Assembly: GCA_943788935.1 (NCBI GenBank)
Contig: CALSSE010000011.1
Coordinates: 62,001-126,000 of the forward strand
Length of the DNA stretch: 64,000 nt
From: an uncultured bacterium
GTDB lineage: Bacteria > Myxococcota_A > Bradymonadia > UBA7976 > VGTA01
Direction: 5' to 3'
The notes under the pieces were generated by a model. The model did not search any database. It was not told where the DNA came from and saw only the letters and a program-made list of their open reading frames with translations. Made by a program: the position numbers and the translations under genes. This document shows positions 37,886-47,683 of this stretch, in pieces; within the stretch, counting starts at the first letter, position 1, and each line of letters opens with the position of its first letter.

Positions 37886-40003
37886 ATGAGTAAGATCAAT
37901 CATCCAATGAGTGATCATCAAGTGACTGAGTCCCCCACATTATTTAGCTCAGAGACTCTCGAGCGGTTTATGGAGGGTCGCCACTTAGCAGTTCATGAGC
38001 TGCTAGGTGCTCATTGTAGGATAGAGCACTTAGGGGATCAGCTTAGTGAGGGGGTGAGGTTTTCAGTATGGGCCCCTAACGCCTCTGCGGTCTCAGTGAT
38101 CGGAGACTTTAATGAGTGGAGTGGCGAGCGTTCACCTCTAGAGAAGATCTATCATCCCAATGGTACTGAGACAGGGATCTGGTCGACATTTGTTGAGGGA
38201 GCGTGTCAAGGTCAACTCTATCAATTTCAGCTTCATGATGGAGGAGGTCATCTGCTGCCTAATAAAGCAGACCCTGTCGCTCGTTCAGCGGAGATCGCTC
38301 CTAAGAGAGCTTCGCGGATCTGTGCTTCTCCTCATTATCAATGGTCGGATCAGGGGTGGATGAGTGAACGTGAATCTCGTCATCGTTTGGACCAACCGAT
38401 GAGTATCTATGAGGTTCACCTTGGCTCTTGGAGCCGTAGAGGTCGGTTGAATTATCGTGAGATCGCTACAGAGTTAGTTCGCTATGTAAGCGCGCTCGGC
38501 TTTACTCACATCGAGCTTATGCCGATCACAGAGTTTCCTTTTGATGGCTCATGGGGCTATCAAACGCTCGGTTTATTCGCCCCAACCAGTCGTTATGGTT
38601 CTCCTGATGATCTGTGCGCTTTTATAGAACAGTGTCATTTAGCCGGTATAGGTGTGATCCTCGATTGGGTCCCCGGACATTTCCCGCTCGATGAACATGG
38701 CTTAGCTCATTTTGATGGGACAGCACTCTACGAGCATGAAGATCCTAGACGAGGCCTGCACCCAGATTGGGGAACCGCACTCTATCAATATGGTCGACAT
38801 GAAGTTCGTGATTTCCTACTCTCGAGCGCTCTATTTTGGCTAGATCGCTTTCACTTTGATGGGATCCGAGTCGATGCTGTAGCATCGATGCTCTATCTCG
38901 ACTATAGTCGAGATGAGGGAGGGTGGGTCCCCAATGTGCATGGAGGACGTGAGCATCTAGAGGCGGTTGATTTCCTAAAGAGTCTCAATGAAGAGGCTTA
39001 TGCCCGTCATCCAGGCGTAGTGATGATCGCTGAAGAGTCTACCTCGTGGCCGGGAGTCTCAGCACCGACCTATGATGGTGGTCTGGGGTTTGGACGAAAA
39101 TGGAACATGGGATGGATGAACGACACTTTACGCTACATCGAAGAAGACCCGGTGCATCGAAAGTACCATCATAACCTCCTCACCTTTGGACTCGTTTACC
39201 AATATAGCGAGCGCTTTATTTTGCCTATCAGTCACGATGAGGTCGTGCATGGTAAGGGGAGTCTTATTCAGAAGATGCCCGGAGATGAATGGCAAAGGCA
39301 TGCCAATCTAAGGTTATACTTGAGTTTTATGTGGGGACATCCTGGGCAGAAGCTGCTCTTTATGGGCTCAGAGTTAGCTCAAGGCACGGAGTGGAGCCCT
39401 GACCATGGCTTAGATTGGGAACAGCTCGATTCAGAGGACATTCAAAGCTCGGGAGATGAGTCCATATGGAGGCTCACTGAGCTCCTTAATCGCTCTATGC
39501 CAGAACAGGAGTTACAACGAGCGCTGAATCGAATAGAGGAGGAGGGGGTAGAGCATGAGCAAAAGCGAACAGGCGTTTGGTTACTTCTTCGTCGTCTTAA
39601 TCATATTTATAGAACCTGTTTACCTCTGCACCAAAGAGACGTTGACTCTCATGCTTTTCAATGGCTCTTAGATCATGATCATGAGCGATCTGTAGTCTCT
39701 TTTGTGAGATTCGACCATCGCGGTGGCGCTATGGTCGTCATTCTTAACTTCACTCCTGTTCCTCGATTAGGAGAGCGCATCGGGGCTCCCCGTTTATCAC
39801 AGCGTGATCAAGGTGAAGAGTGGGAGATCGTCCTTAACAGTGATGAGCGCTGTTATGCGGGCTCGGGAGTAGGTCCAAAGAGAGGGGAAACCTTCAGAAG
39901 TGTAGCGATCCCTTGGCAGAGACAAGCCACGAGTGTGGTGGTTGATGTGCCTCCCTTAGGCGCGCTCTATTTATATCATGGAGGAACGGAGGGGGATGTC
40001 TGA
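37886..40003 (+). CDS. glgB: 1,4-alpha-glucan (glycogen) branching enzyme GlgB
   Basis: A 705-residue GH13 branching enzyme that cuts alpha-1,4 chains and rejoins them as alpha-1,6 branches. The N-terminal CBM48 module is visible (VRFSVWAPNASAVSVIGDFN). The (beta/alpha)8 barrel includes YEVHLGSWSR, ELMPITEFPFDGSWGYQ, the nucleophile Asp in GIRVDAVASMLYLDY, the acid Glu in VMIAEES, and ISHDEVVHGKGSL. The C-terminal beta domain follows. Length and domain order fit the family. CAGGAG lies five bases before the ATG at 37886; an in-frame GTG six bases upstream is less likely. Its TGA overlaps the glgX start by one base (TGATG), showing coupled translation. Confidence 0.95.
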   Translation: MSKINHPMSDHQVTESPTLFSSETLERFMEGRHLAVHELLGAHCRIEHLGDQLSEGVRFSVWAPNASAVSVIGDFNEWSGERSPLEKIYHPNGTETGIWSTFVEGACQGQLYQFQLHDGGGHLLPNKADPVARSAEIAPKRASRICASPHYQWSDQGWMSERESRHRLDQPMSIYEVHLGSWSRRGRLNYREIATELVRYVSALGFTHIELMPITEFPFDGSWGYQTLGLFAPTSRYGSPDDLCAFIEQCHLAGIGVILDWVPGHFPLDEHGLAHFDGTALYEHEDPRRGLHPDWGTALYQYGRHEVRDFLLSSALFWLDRFHFDGIRVDAVASMLYLDYSRDEGGWVPNVHGGREHLEAVDFLKSLNEEAYARHPGVVMIAEESTSWPGVSAPTYDGGLGFGRKWNMGWMNDTLRYIEEDPVHRKYHHNLLTFGLVYQYSERFILPISHDEVVHGKGSLIQKMPGDEWQRHANLRLYLSFMWGHPGQKLLFMGSELAQGTEWSPDHGLDWEQLDSEDIQSSGDESIWRLTELLNRSMPEQELQRALNRIEEEGVEHEQKRTGVWLLLRRLNHIYRTCLPLHQRDVDSHAFQWLLDHDHERSVVSFVRFDHRGGAMVVILNFTPVPRLGERIGAPRLSQRDQGEEWEIVLNSDERCYAGSGVGPKRGETFRSVAIPWQRQATSVVVDVPPLGALYLYHGGTEGDV

Positions 40004-42126
40004 TGAGTAGAGGCTCATGGAGAGTATTAAATGGATCTCCTTATCCGCTCGGCCCTCATTGGGATGGAAGAGGAGTTAACTTTGCGGTGTTCTCAGCTCA
40101 CGCGACCGCCATAGAGATTTGTCTCTTTGATGAAACAGGAAGAGTGGAGCTCGAGAGAATCAAACTCCCTCGTTATACCCATCAAGTATATCACGGGTAT
40201 ATAGAGGGCCTGATGCCTGGCCAGCGTTATGGCCTTAGAGCTTATGGTCCTTATCAGCCTAAGCAAGGACATCGATTTAATCCCAATAAATTGCTCATTG
40301 ATCCTTATGCTCGTCAACTTGATGGGGAGATCATTTGGGATGATGCTCTCTTTGGTTATGTGGTGGGAGAGAATGATCTAAGCTTTGATTCTCGTGACAG
40401 CGCTCCCTATCTGCCTAAGTGTATGATCACAGCACCCCTCCCTCAACCACAGTTATCGTCTCGTTCATTGAGCTCTAAGAATAAAGAGCCATTGACTCAA
40501 GGATTAATCTATGAGGCCCATGTTCGCGGACTCACGATGCTTCATCCGCACGTAGCGGAGTCACAGAAAGGGTCTTTTGCCGGGATCGCGAGTCAGGCGA
40601 TCATCGATCACCTCAGCGATCTCTCGGTGAGCGCTGTAGAGCTGTTACCGATTCAAAGCTTTGTTAATGACCGCTATTTAGTAGAGAAGGGTCTCAGTAA
40701 TTATTGGGGTTATCAGCCGCTGAACTACTTTGCGCCGGCGCCTCATTATCTTAGATCGGGCCGGTTAGAAGAGCTATATGAGATGGTGCAGCGGCTTAAT
40801 CATACTGAGATCGAAGTGCTCATGGATGTCGTCTATAATCACACCGGTGAAGGTAATGAGTGCGGACCGACTCTATCCTTTAGAGGGATTGATAACGCCT
40901 CTTATTATAGCTTACGCCCTGATATGCCGCGCTATTATATCGATGATTCAGGTTGTGGGAATCGGCTCAATGTCTCTCATCCTCGCGTCCTTCAATTAGT
41001 CATGGATAGCTTGCGCTATTGGCATGTAGAGATGGGGATCAGCGGATTTCGGTTTGATCTATGTACAACACTCGGTAGAGGCCCTCGTGGTCTCGATATG
41101 CGCGGCGGATTCTTCGCGGCGACGAGTCAAGACCCTGCCCTCTGCTCAGCGCGGCTGATCGCTGAACCCTGGGATGTTGGACCAGGTGGTTATCAGCTAG
41201 GAGCTTATCTCCCTAAATGGTCGGAATGGAACGATCGGTTTAGAGATACATTACGTCGGTTTTGGAGGGGAGATCAAGGGCTTCGACCAGAGGTTGCCCG
41301 ACGCCTGTGTGGTTCATCATCTCTCTATCGACCGAAGGGCAGAACTCCTGAGGCGAGCGTGAACTACCTCTGTAGCCATGATGGAGCGACCTTACATGAT
41401 CTGGTGACCTATGCCTCTAAGCGTAATCACGCTAACGGAGAAAATAATCGAGATGGACATCATGATGATCTCAATATTCATTGTGGCATTGATGGAGAAG
41501 AGTCCTCTTTAGGCCCTCTTAGACGGCGAGTACAGCGGAGCCTCTTAGCGAGCCTCTTACTGAGTCGAGGAGCGTTGATGCTACTTGCCGGAGATGAAAT
41601 GGGCCGTACTCAACACGGTAATAATAACGCCTATTGCCAAGATAATGAGTTGAGCTGGTTGGATTGGGAGGGATATCAGACTCGAGATGAATCTTTACTC
41701 AGCTTTACTCAGCATATCACCTCTCTCCGCAAGCGATATAGTGTACTTAGCGCTGCGACTTGGCTCACCGGAGAGCGCCGGGAGGGAATGGTGGTACGTG
41801 ACCTAATATGGCTCTCGCGACATGGAGACGAGTTCCCGAGGGATGGTTGGGAGAGTGGTGATGGACTTGATCTTTACTATACGATCAGTGACCAAGACTC
41901 GACTCTGTTAGTGATGATGAACGCTAGTGACTCGGTGAGAGAATTTATCACTCCTCATACACTCGATGAACGTCATTTGGAGAGCTTAGAGTGGTCCTTA
42001 TTGATCAATACCGCCGACGCAGAGGGTGGGAATGAGAGGTCAGTTAAGGCGGGGGCGAACGCAGAAGAGCGTCGGATTAGCTTAGAGTCTAAGACGGTGC
42101 AAGTGTGGTGCTTAGCTCTCCCTTGA
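40003..42126 (+). CDS. glgX: Glycogen debranching enzyme GlgX
   Basis: A 707-residue GH13 isoamylase-type enzyme that hydrolyses alpha-1,6 branches of glycogen. It begins with the typical GSPYPLGPHWDGRGVNFAVF CBM48-like domain. Motifs in order are HRFNPNKLLIDPYAR, YEAHVRGLTMLHP, NYWGYQPLNYFAP, DVVYNHTGEGNECGPTLSFR, the nucleophile in FRFDLCTTLGR, the acid Glu in LIAEPWDVGPGGYQLG, and SHDGATLHDLVTY. All catalytic residues are present. It directly follows glgB with a one-base stop/start overlap. Together they give a branching and debranching pair for storage glycogen; glgA, glgC and glgP are not in this window. Confidence 0.95.
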   Translation: MSRGSWRVLNGSPYPLGPHWDGRGVNFAVFSAHATAIEICLFDETGRVELERIKLPRYTHQVYHGYIEGLMPGQRYGLRAYGPYQPKQGHRFNPNKLLIDPYARQLDGEIIWDDALFGYVVGENDLSFDSRDSAPYLPKCMITAPLPQPQLSSRSLSSKNKEPLTQGLIYEAHVRGLTMLHPHVAESQKGSFAGIASQAIIDHLSDLSVSAVELLPIQSFVNDRYLVEKGLSNYWGYQPLNYFAPAPHYLRSGRLEELYEMVQRLNHTEIEVLMDVVYNHTGEGNECGPTLSFRGIDNASYYSLRPDMPRYYIDDSGCGNRLNVSHPRVLQLVMDSLRYWHVEMGISGFRFDLCTTLGRGPRGLDMRGGFFAATSQDPALCSARLIAEPWDVGPGGYQLGAYLPKWSEWNDRFRDTLRRFWRGDQGLRPEVARRLCGSSSLYRPKGRTPEASVNYLCSHDGATLHDLVTYASKRNHANGENNRDGHHDDLNIHCGIDGEESSLGPLRRRVQRSLLASLLLSRGALMLLAGDEMGRTQHGNNNAYCQDNELSWLDWEGYQTRDESLLSFTQHITSLRKRYSVLSAATWLTGERREGMVVRDLIWLSRHGDEFPRDGWESGDGLDLYYTISDQDSTLLVMMNASDSVREFITPHTLDERHLESLEWSLLINTADAEGGNERSVKAGANAEERRISLESKTVQVWCLALP

Positions 42127-42128
42127 GA

Positions 42129-42160
42129 AGTGAGAGTGAGGATTTTAAGACACTCTCACT
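42129..42160 (+). terminator. Hairpin just after glgX
   Basis: A perfect 10-bp inverted repeat (AGTGAGAGTG / CACTCTCACT) with a 12-nt loop starts 3 bp after the glgX stop. No T-run follows, so it is either a terminator of a weak type or an mRNA 3'-end stabiliser. Confidence 0.5.
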
Positions 42161-42290
42161 CATATCTCATGATAGGATCAGCATAAGTTAACCGTCGTTT
42201 AAGACCGAGGTCTGTTATAGCGCTCAGTCTAGACATGGGCTACGCTCTCTTCATGAGAAGCTCATGATCGTCAATCAAGGGTTCATAAAG

Positions 42291-45200
42291 ATGAAATTAT
42301 CTCCAATACTTAAGGTCATAAAACGATCTCTCTGTTTACTGTCTTTGAGCATGGCTTCATGCTCCCCGCAGCAGGGGGAGGTAGAGGTGAAGACGCAAGA
42401 TCTTGGAGAGCTTGTGAGGCTCAGCGAGAGTGTTCAGAAGGTCGTTTATGGTGATGACTCTCGCCTTGACTACTATCAACTATCCCAAGAAGACATTATG
42501 AGTGAGCGAGTGATGCATTCAACAGGCTTGCTCGTAAGACCTTCACTGATCACCATTCAAGGTCAACGAGTACTCCTCGGTAATGAGACGCTCGGTGAGG
42601 CCCAAAACCTCTGCCAAGATGAGCAGTTCGTCAGTCAGCCAGAACCTGGGCATTGTTCGGGTGCTTTGATCGACAGTGATCTATTCCTTACCGCAGGCCA
42701 TTGTATCGATAATCAAGAAGATTGTGACAATACAAGAATTGTATTTCGTTCTCTTTATACTTCCCCTAATGAGCTCTATCCTACGACAGTCCAAGATCTC
42801 TATTCATGCGCTGAGATCATTACAAGACGTAATGACGGTGAGGGTGATTACGCGGTCATTAGACTTGATCGACAGGTGAGTGGTGGCTTAGAACCTGCCC
42901 CGGTATGGAGCAGCGTCGATCCATTACCGTTGGGTACACCGATCACTTTGATTGGAGGACCTAATGGGATCCCTGTGAAGACTGATAAGCAAGGGCGGGT
43001 CACTAACTCAGGAAGCTCTTCTCGGATCACTTTTGGGGTCAGCGTTGACGCTTTTGGTGGAAACTCAGGCTCTGGGTTATACAGTGAAGACGGTCAGATC
43101 GTCGGGATCTTGGTCCAAGGGAGGACTGATTACTATTTTGACCAACAATCAGGGTGTCGTCGAGTTGCGCAAATCGACGTCAATGAAGAGGGGATCCCTA
43201 TTGATAACCGAGGAGCAGAGACCGGGACATATGTATCTCGCGCTTTAGCTACGCTTTGCCCACTTCGACCTGATGCTTTGGCCTGTGGGGGAGAGGGGAG
43301 CAATGGCGAAGCCGGTGGCGAGATGATGGGCGGAGAGATGATGGGCGGAGAGATGATGGGCGGAGAGATGATGGGCGGAGAGATGGTAGGACCGATCGCC
43401 TGCGCTGATGAGCAAGAGGAAGATGACAGTCAGGCACGAGCGGCGAGCGCGATACGAGATCAGTTCATGGTTTATAACTACTGCGATGACTCAACGGATT
43501 GGGTGAGCTTTCAAGTAGAGGAGGGAGAGCGCCTTGATTTTGAGACTTATAGTCTCGCCGCCGAAGGAAGCTCATCAGTCAATGAGACGGATACGGTGCT
43601 GAGTATTCATGATCTCAATGGGGCTCTGCTCGCTGAAGATGATGATGGCGGGTCAGGACGAGCTAGTCGACTCTTAGATTGGGCTGCGCCAAGCGCGGGG
43701 ATGTATGCCGCGAAAATTCGAAGCTATGGGAGCGTCACCGGTGAAGATTTGAACTATCGATTCATGGTGAGAAGCGCCTGTGATGATGATGCATTTGAGT
43801 TGTTAAATGCTTATACCGCTTCTTCAGACCCACGCTCACAACTTCAAGATGATCGGCCTCTCATAGAGCGCTATTTAAATGAAGAGACCTTGTTTACGGT
43901 CCCGCTCGATCAATCAAGATCTTTATGTGATGAGGATTGGATAGCTTTTGAGCTCATCGAGGGAGAGTTGATCAACGAGCCTACTGTGGTGATACAGACT
44001 TCAGTGAGCGCTACCAATGCTGATCGGGCCGATACTATATTGAGGCTCTATGGACCTAATGGACAGCTGATCGAAGAGAATGATGATCGATCTAATAATG
44101 ACCGTTCAAGCTATATCTCACGACAAGTCACCGCTGAAGATGCAGGAGTCTATTGGGTGCAGGTGAGCGGTTATGAAGGTCGCTATAGCGGAACAAAAAC
44201 TTATGATATAGAGATTCGTTTCGCTGAGACTTGCGATGAGGTTGATAACGATAATGATGGCGTGATCGACGAAGGACTCGTCAACTGTCTCACCTGTGAA
44301 CCAGATCTCTATGAAGACAATGATACCTTTGATGTCGCGGTAGGTTTTGGCCTAGGTTATCTCTCTGAGGCGAACCACTGTCTCGATGCCACTGATTATT
44401 ATCGATTTAATTTACAGAGAAATCAGGCGATCGATATCGAGACTTATGTCCAACGACGCTCAGACACAGTGGCCAGACTCTATGCTTCCGACGAGGAGTT
44501 ACTCGTTGAGAATGATGATCGCGCTCAGAGAGAATTGGCAAGTTTGATCGAGAACTTTGTCGCGCCGCGGAGCAACACCTATCGATTGAATATTCAACAG
44601 TTTAATAATCGAGTCGGTCCTGAGCGTCCATATCAGCTCTTAGTCCGAGAGCATTGCACCGCGGATGAATATGAGCATGATGATTTGGCGACTGAAGCTC
44701 GTCTCTTGGAGATGGTCCCCGGAGAGCTCTATCAAGAGTCTGGGACGTTATGTGACCCTGATTGGAGACGAGTCTCCTTGACTGATGGGCAATGGCTTGA
44801 TCTAGGGTTGGTAGGAGATGAGACCTCACCTGATCGTCTCATTGAGGTTGTTTTGAGCAGCTCATTTGGAGCGAGAGTCTTGAGAACAGAGGTCTCGACA
44901 GAAGGATCGATAGGCTTCTCATTTGAGTCACCAGAGACCGGAGATTATTGGTTGCTCACTCGCCCAGTCGATCAATATTACGGTGGGGATCTCAGCTATC
45001 AGCTCTCATTGACAGCGAGAGAGTTAGATCGTTGTGATGGAGTTGATAATGACCAAGATGGTGAAACTGATGAGGGTACGCTTAACGCGTGTGGAGGGTG
45101 TGGAGTACTCCCTATAGAGGTGTGTAATGGAGAAGATGAAGATTGCGATGGAGAGGTAGACGAGGGGACTCTCAACGTCTGCGGTGAGTGTGGAGAGCTA

Positions 45201-45899
45201 CCAATAGAGGTATGTAATGGTGAAGATGAAGATTGTGATGGTTCGGTGGATGAGGGGACTCGCAACGCTTGTGGAGAGTGCGGGGCGCTCCCCACAGAAG
45301 TATGTAATGGTGAAGATGACGATTGTGATGGAGAGATTGATGAGGGGGTTCTGAATGCGTGTGGTGAGTGCGGTGGCTTGCCTAGTCAAGATCTTTGCGA
45401 TAACCAAGATAATGACTGTGATGGAAGAGTTGATGAGGAGTGTGAGATCAGCGGCGGAGAGACGAGCGGCGGAGAGACGAGCGGCGGAGAGACGAGCGGC
45501 GGAGAGATGAGCGGCGGAGAGATGAGCGGCGGAGAGATGAGCGGCGGAGAGACGAGCGGTGGAGAGATGAGCGGCGGAGAGATGAGCGGCGGAGAGATGA
45601 GCGGCGGAGAGACGACCGGCGGAGAGACGAGCGGTGGAGAGACGAGCGGCGGAGAGATGAGCGGTGGAACGAATGATGAAGTGACCGTGATCATTGGAGG
45701 GCAGGAAGGAGAGCTTGACATCTTAGAAGAGGATGGAGGAAATCAGGACAATGATGATGAAGGTGACCGGGGAGGGACATCGACTAGTGGGTGTGCGAGC
45801 GCTACCGGAGATCTTCATCATATGAGCGGTCTTATCATCGTTTTCTGGCTCTCTCTCGGGTTCATAATTACACGACTCAGAGATCGTGAATATCTATGA
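42291..45899 (+). CDS. Trypsin-like serine protease lipoprotein with PPC and MopE-type repeats
   Basis: About 1,202 residues. The signal peptide ends in a lipobox-like SMASC. A chymotrypsin-fold protease follows with triad H137 (TAGHC), D186 (GDYAVIRLD) and S259 (GNSGSG). A GGEMM linker leads to about three PPC-type beta modules. Next are MopE-like Cys repeats of ~30 residues (VCNGEDEDCDGEVDEG), a GGE(T/M)S linker, an acidic stretch, and a C-terminal tail made of SGCASATG, a hydrophobic helix (GLIIVFWLSLGFIIT) and basic residues, like MYXO-CTERM or GlyGly-CTERM sorting signals. It is probably a surface or secreted protease. An in-frame ATG at 42264 is an alternative start. The stop overlaps the next gene by 4 bp. 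Confidence 0.88.
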   Translation: MKLSPILKVIKRSLCLLSLSMASCSPQQGEVEVKTQDLGELVRLSESVQKVVYGDDSRLDYYQLSQEDIMSERVMHSTGLLVRPSLITIQGQRVLLGNETLGEAQNLCQDEQFVSQPEPGHCSGALIDSDLFLTAGHCIDNQEDCDNTRIVFRSLYTSPNELYPTTVQDLYSCAEIITRRNDGEGDYAVIRLDRQVSGGLEPAPVWSSVDPLPLGTPITLIGGPNGIPVKTDKQGRVTNSGSSSRITFGVSVDAFGGNSGSGLYSEDGQIVGILVQGRTDYYFDQQSGCRRVAQIDVNEEGIPIDNRGAETGTYVSRALATLCPLRPDALACGGEGSNGEAGGEMMGGEMMGGEMMGGEMMGGEMVGPIACADEQEEDDSQARAASAIRDQFMVYNYCDDSTDWVSFQVEEGERLDFETYSLAAEGSSSVNETDTVLSIHDLNGALLAEDDDGGSGRASRLLDWAAPSAGMYAAKIRSYGSVTGEDLNYRFMVRSACDDDAFELLNAYTASSDPRSQLQDDRPLIERYLNEETLFTVPLDQSRSLCDEDWIAFELIEGELINEPTVVIQTSVSATNADRADTILRLYGPNGQLIEENDDRSNNDRSSYISRQVTAEDAGVYWVQVSGYEGRYSGTKTYDIEIRFAETCDEVDNDNDGVIDEGLVNCLTCEPDLYEDNDTFDVAVGFGLGYLSEANHCLDATDYYRFNLQRNQAIDIETYVQRRSDTVARLYASDEELLVENDDRAQRELASLIENFVAPRSNTYRLNIQQFNNRVGPERPYQLLVREHCTADEYEHDDLATEARLLEMVPGELYQESGTLCDPDWRRVSLTDGQWLDLGLVGDETSPDRLIEVVLSSSFGARVLRTEVSTEGSIGFSFESPETGDYWLLTRPVDQYYGGDLSYQLSLTARELDRCDGVDNDQDGETDEGTLNACGGCGVLPIEVCNGEDEDCDGEVDEGTLNVCGECGELPIEVCNGEDEDCDGSVDEGTRNACGECGALPTEVCNGEDDDCDGEIDEGVLNACGECGGLPSQDLCDNQDNDCDGRVDEECEISGGETSGGETSGGETSGGEMSGGEMSGGEMSGGETSGGEMSGGEMSGGEMSGGETTGGETSGGETSGGEMSGGTNDEVTVIIGGQEGELDILEEDGGNQDNDDEGDRGGTSTSGCASATGDLHHMSGLIIVFWLSLGFIITRLRDREYL
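43314..43388 (+). repeat. 15-bp tandem repeat, 5 copies (GGEMM linker)
   Basis: Five copies of GGCGGAGAGATGATG or close variants encode the GGEMM linker between the protease domain and the first PPC-type module. Confidence 0.95.
45027..45440 (+). repeat. ~90-bp MopE-type coding repeats
   Basis: The codons for VCNGEDxDCDG recur every 90 bp (GTAATGG near 45123, 45213 and 45303), with a diverged first copy and a shorter last one. They encode Cys/Asp repeats of the putative metal-binding MopE type. Confidence 0.85.
45450..45659 (+). repeat. 15-bp tandem repeat, 14 copies (GGE linker)
   Basis: Fourteen copies of AGCGGCGGAGAGAYG encode SGGET/SGGEM pentapeptides before the C-terminal anchor. This tract is a likely site of copy-number variation and assembly error. 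Confidence 0.95.
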
Positions 45900-46657
45900 G
45901 CAATAGCTCTCTACTAGGAGCAGGGCTCTTCACTGGGGTGATGGTGATCTTAACGTTATACTTTGAACGGAGGTTCGCTCTAGCGTCGTTCGAGCGGCTT
46001 ACGACCTCTCATATGGAAGAGAATGAACGTCGAATAGATCGATGGAGAGCGATCGGTGGGAAATCTCTGGCTTCGATAGGCTTCCTCACCTATTTCGGCT
46101 TGGTGTGTTCCGTGTCAGAGAGCGGAGCTCATGAGGTCTATCAGTTAGGGTTATGGGGAGCGCTCATCTCTTCTGCATTAGGCGATGTATTATTAACAGG
46201 GAGACGAGAAGTACATTTCTTATTGGGACTCATCGCTTTTTTTGTCGCCCATATCGCTTACACCATAGCGTTTCTACAGCCTCTGATCTCTACCGCGGGA
46301 TTGATGGGATCTCTCTTATGGGAGCTAGGCGCGCTCTTGATCTTAACCTTTGGCGTGAGCGGGATCGCCTATCGAACATTTCACGCTGATATCCCTCCCA
46401 GCTTACAACGTCCAGCGATCGCTTATACAGCGGTGATCGCCATTATGGTCGCCGCTGCGCTGTTACATGCGATCACCTTGGGTTGTTCGATTATTGCTGT
46501 AGGAGCGATCGCTTTTTGGCTCTCTGATCTCGCGGTCGCTAAGCAACAGTTTCAAGCGGATCGACTCTCCCATCGTGGATTGTATGTCCGCTATTGGGGC
46601 TTACCTCTCTATTATGGGGCGCAGCTGATGTTAAGCAGCGAGGCTCTCGTCTTATAA
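45896..46657 (+). CDS. YhhN-family lysoplasmalogenase-like membrane protein
   Basis: A 253-residue polytopic membrane protein of the YhhN/TMEM86 family, whose characterised members cleave the vinyl-ether bond of lysoplasmalogens. About eight hydrophobic helices are visible. Family signatures include the acidic GALISSALGDVLL, GLIAFFVAHIAYTIAFLQP, and the C-terminal FWLSDLAVAKQQF, whose Asp residues are thought to be catalytic. A charged cytoplasmic loop (~38-52) follows the first helix. The start overlaps the protease stop by 4 bp (ATGA), so the gene is translationally coupled to it, although no functional link is obvious. The enzyme activity is inferred from the family. Confidence 0.83.
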   Translation: MSNSSLLGAGLFTGVMVILTLYFERRFALASFERLTTSHMEENERRIDRWRAIGGKSLASIGFLTYFGLVCSVSESGAHEVYQLGLWGALISSALGDVLLTGRREVHFLLGLIAFFVAHIAYTIAFLQPLISTAGLMGSLLWELGALLILTFGVSGIAYRTFHADIPPSLQRPAIAYTAVIAIMVAAALLHAITLGCSIIAVGAIAFWLSDLAVAKQQFQADRLSHRGLYVRYWGLPLYYGAQLMLSSEALVL

Positions 46658-46663
46658 CGTTCA

Positions 46664-47683
46664 TCAAAATAGAGAGAGCTGCGGGTGACCTCTCTCTTCT
46701 TGTTCGCTAGCGATGCTCAATGACACATAGAGCCGTTGAGCTTGATCTAAGAGCAGTCGATGTAAGTCAGCTAATCCTTCGAGTTGCTCGCTTAGGTGTG
46801 CTGAGCTGGTTAGCCAAGAGACCTCTCTTGACTGTAATTCGGAGAGTATCGTTCTTAGTGACCTTGGGATCCACAGCGCTCTTTGTTGTTGTAAGGCCGC
46901 TCGAGCTGTGTGAAGCGAACCTCCTCGTGGTCCGCTCTCTACGATATAGGTGACTGCGGTGAGACCTGATTGTAGACGATCACGGGCGATGAGAGCGCTG
47001 GCGGTTGGCGGCGAGTGAAAAGGGCGTTCGCTTAAAATAGCGCCACCGCTCTCTACGATAGCATCTGAGAGCGTTTGATTACTCTCAGGGTAACACCGGC
47101 CTAATCCGTTACCGATAATCGCCGCTGTGTATCTGCCTCTTGCCAAAGCACCTTGATGGGCGATTTTATCTATACCAAGCGCCAATCCCGAGACCACTCC
47201 GACGGTTGATAAGTCAGCAATTAAAGAGAGTGAGCCCTCGGCTCGTCTTCGTCCGTCCATACTTGGTCGTCTAGTCCCTGCCACAGTAATCAGAGGTGAA
47301 GCTAAGGGGGTGAGGTCACCGAGCGCATAGATGATCGGAGGAGGGGTGGGGATTAACCTCAGTAACGGAGGATAGCGCTTATCATAAAACGAGTATACTT
47401 CAGCGCCAATACTCTGATGTCGCTCGATCTGTCTCTGGGCCCACTCTAAATTCTCTTGAGTGAGCAGCTCCCCGTTGACAAGTTTAGTTCTCAGGTCAGT
47501 TTCTTTAGCGCTAAGTGGTCGGCTGAGCGCAGGTGTGAGCTGGACCATGAGGTCTCGATTAAGCGTCAGAACCTGATCTCGCGGTAAGCTCAGACGAAGC
47601 GCTGTTTGTCCGCCTACGCCTTGAAGACGAAGTGAAGCCATCAACGAAGCGCATGAGCGGAGCGTTGACTCAGAAGAATCCAC
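46664..47683 (-). CDS. dprA: DNA-processing protein DprA/Smf-like
   Basis: A 339-residue DprA-type protein that in other bacteria loads RecA onto incoming single-stranded DNA during transformation. The extended Rossmann domain covers about 90-290. Motifs are YPPLLRLIPTPPPIIYALGD, VAGTRRPS, GVVSGLALGIDKIAHQGAL, and the SGL...RGGSLHTA segment. The usual FPxRNRxISGLS reads IARDRLQSGLT, a mild departure. No C-terminal winged-helix domain is seen; the chain ends in a helical tail. The start at a GTG (47683) overlaps the upstream Cys-rich gene by 14 bp; an ATG at 47641 is also possible. Neither has a clear RBS. Its presence hints at competence or general recombination, but no com genes are nearby. 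Confidence 0.85.
   Translation of the reverse strand: MDSSESTLRSCASLMASLRLQGVGGQTALRLSLPRDQVLTLNRDLMVQLTPALSRPLSAKETDLRTKLVNGELLTQENLEWAQRQIERHQSIGAEVYSFYDKRYPPLLRLIPTPPPIIYALGDLTPLASPLITVAGTRRPSMDGRRRAEGSLSLIADLSTVGVVSGLALGIDKIAHQGALARGRYTAAIIGNGLGRCYPESNQTLSDAIVESGGAILSERPFHSPPTASALIARDRLQSGLTAVTYIVESGPRGGSLHTARAALQQQRALWIPRSLRTILSELQSREVSWLTSSAHLSEQLEGLADLHRLLLDQAQRLYVSLSIASEQEERGHPQLSLF

Noticed and set aside
43314..45659. Tandem repeats considered as a CRISPR array
   Set aside because: Repeat units are adjacent with no unique spacers, are in-frame, and encode linkers.
45386..45721. Minus-strand frame reading SPPLISPPLVSPP
   Set aside because: It is the exact reverse of the GGE repeat tract and has no other support.
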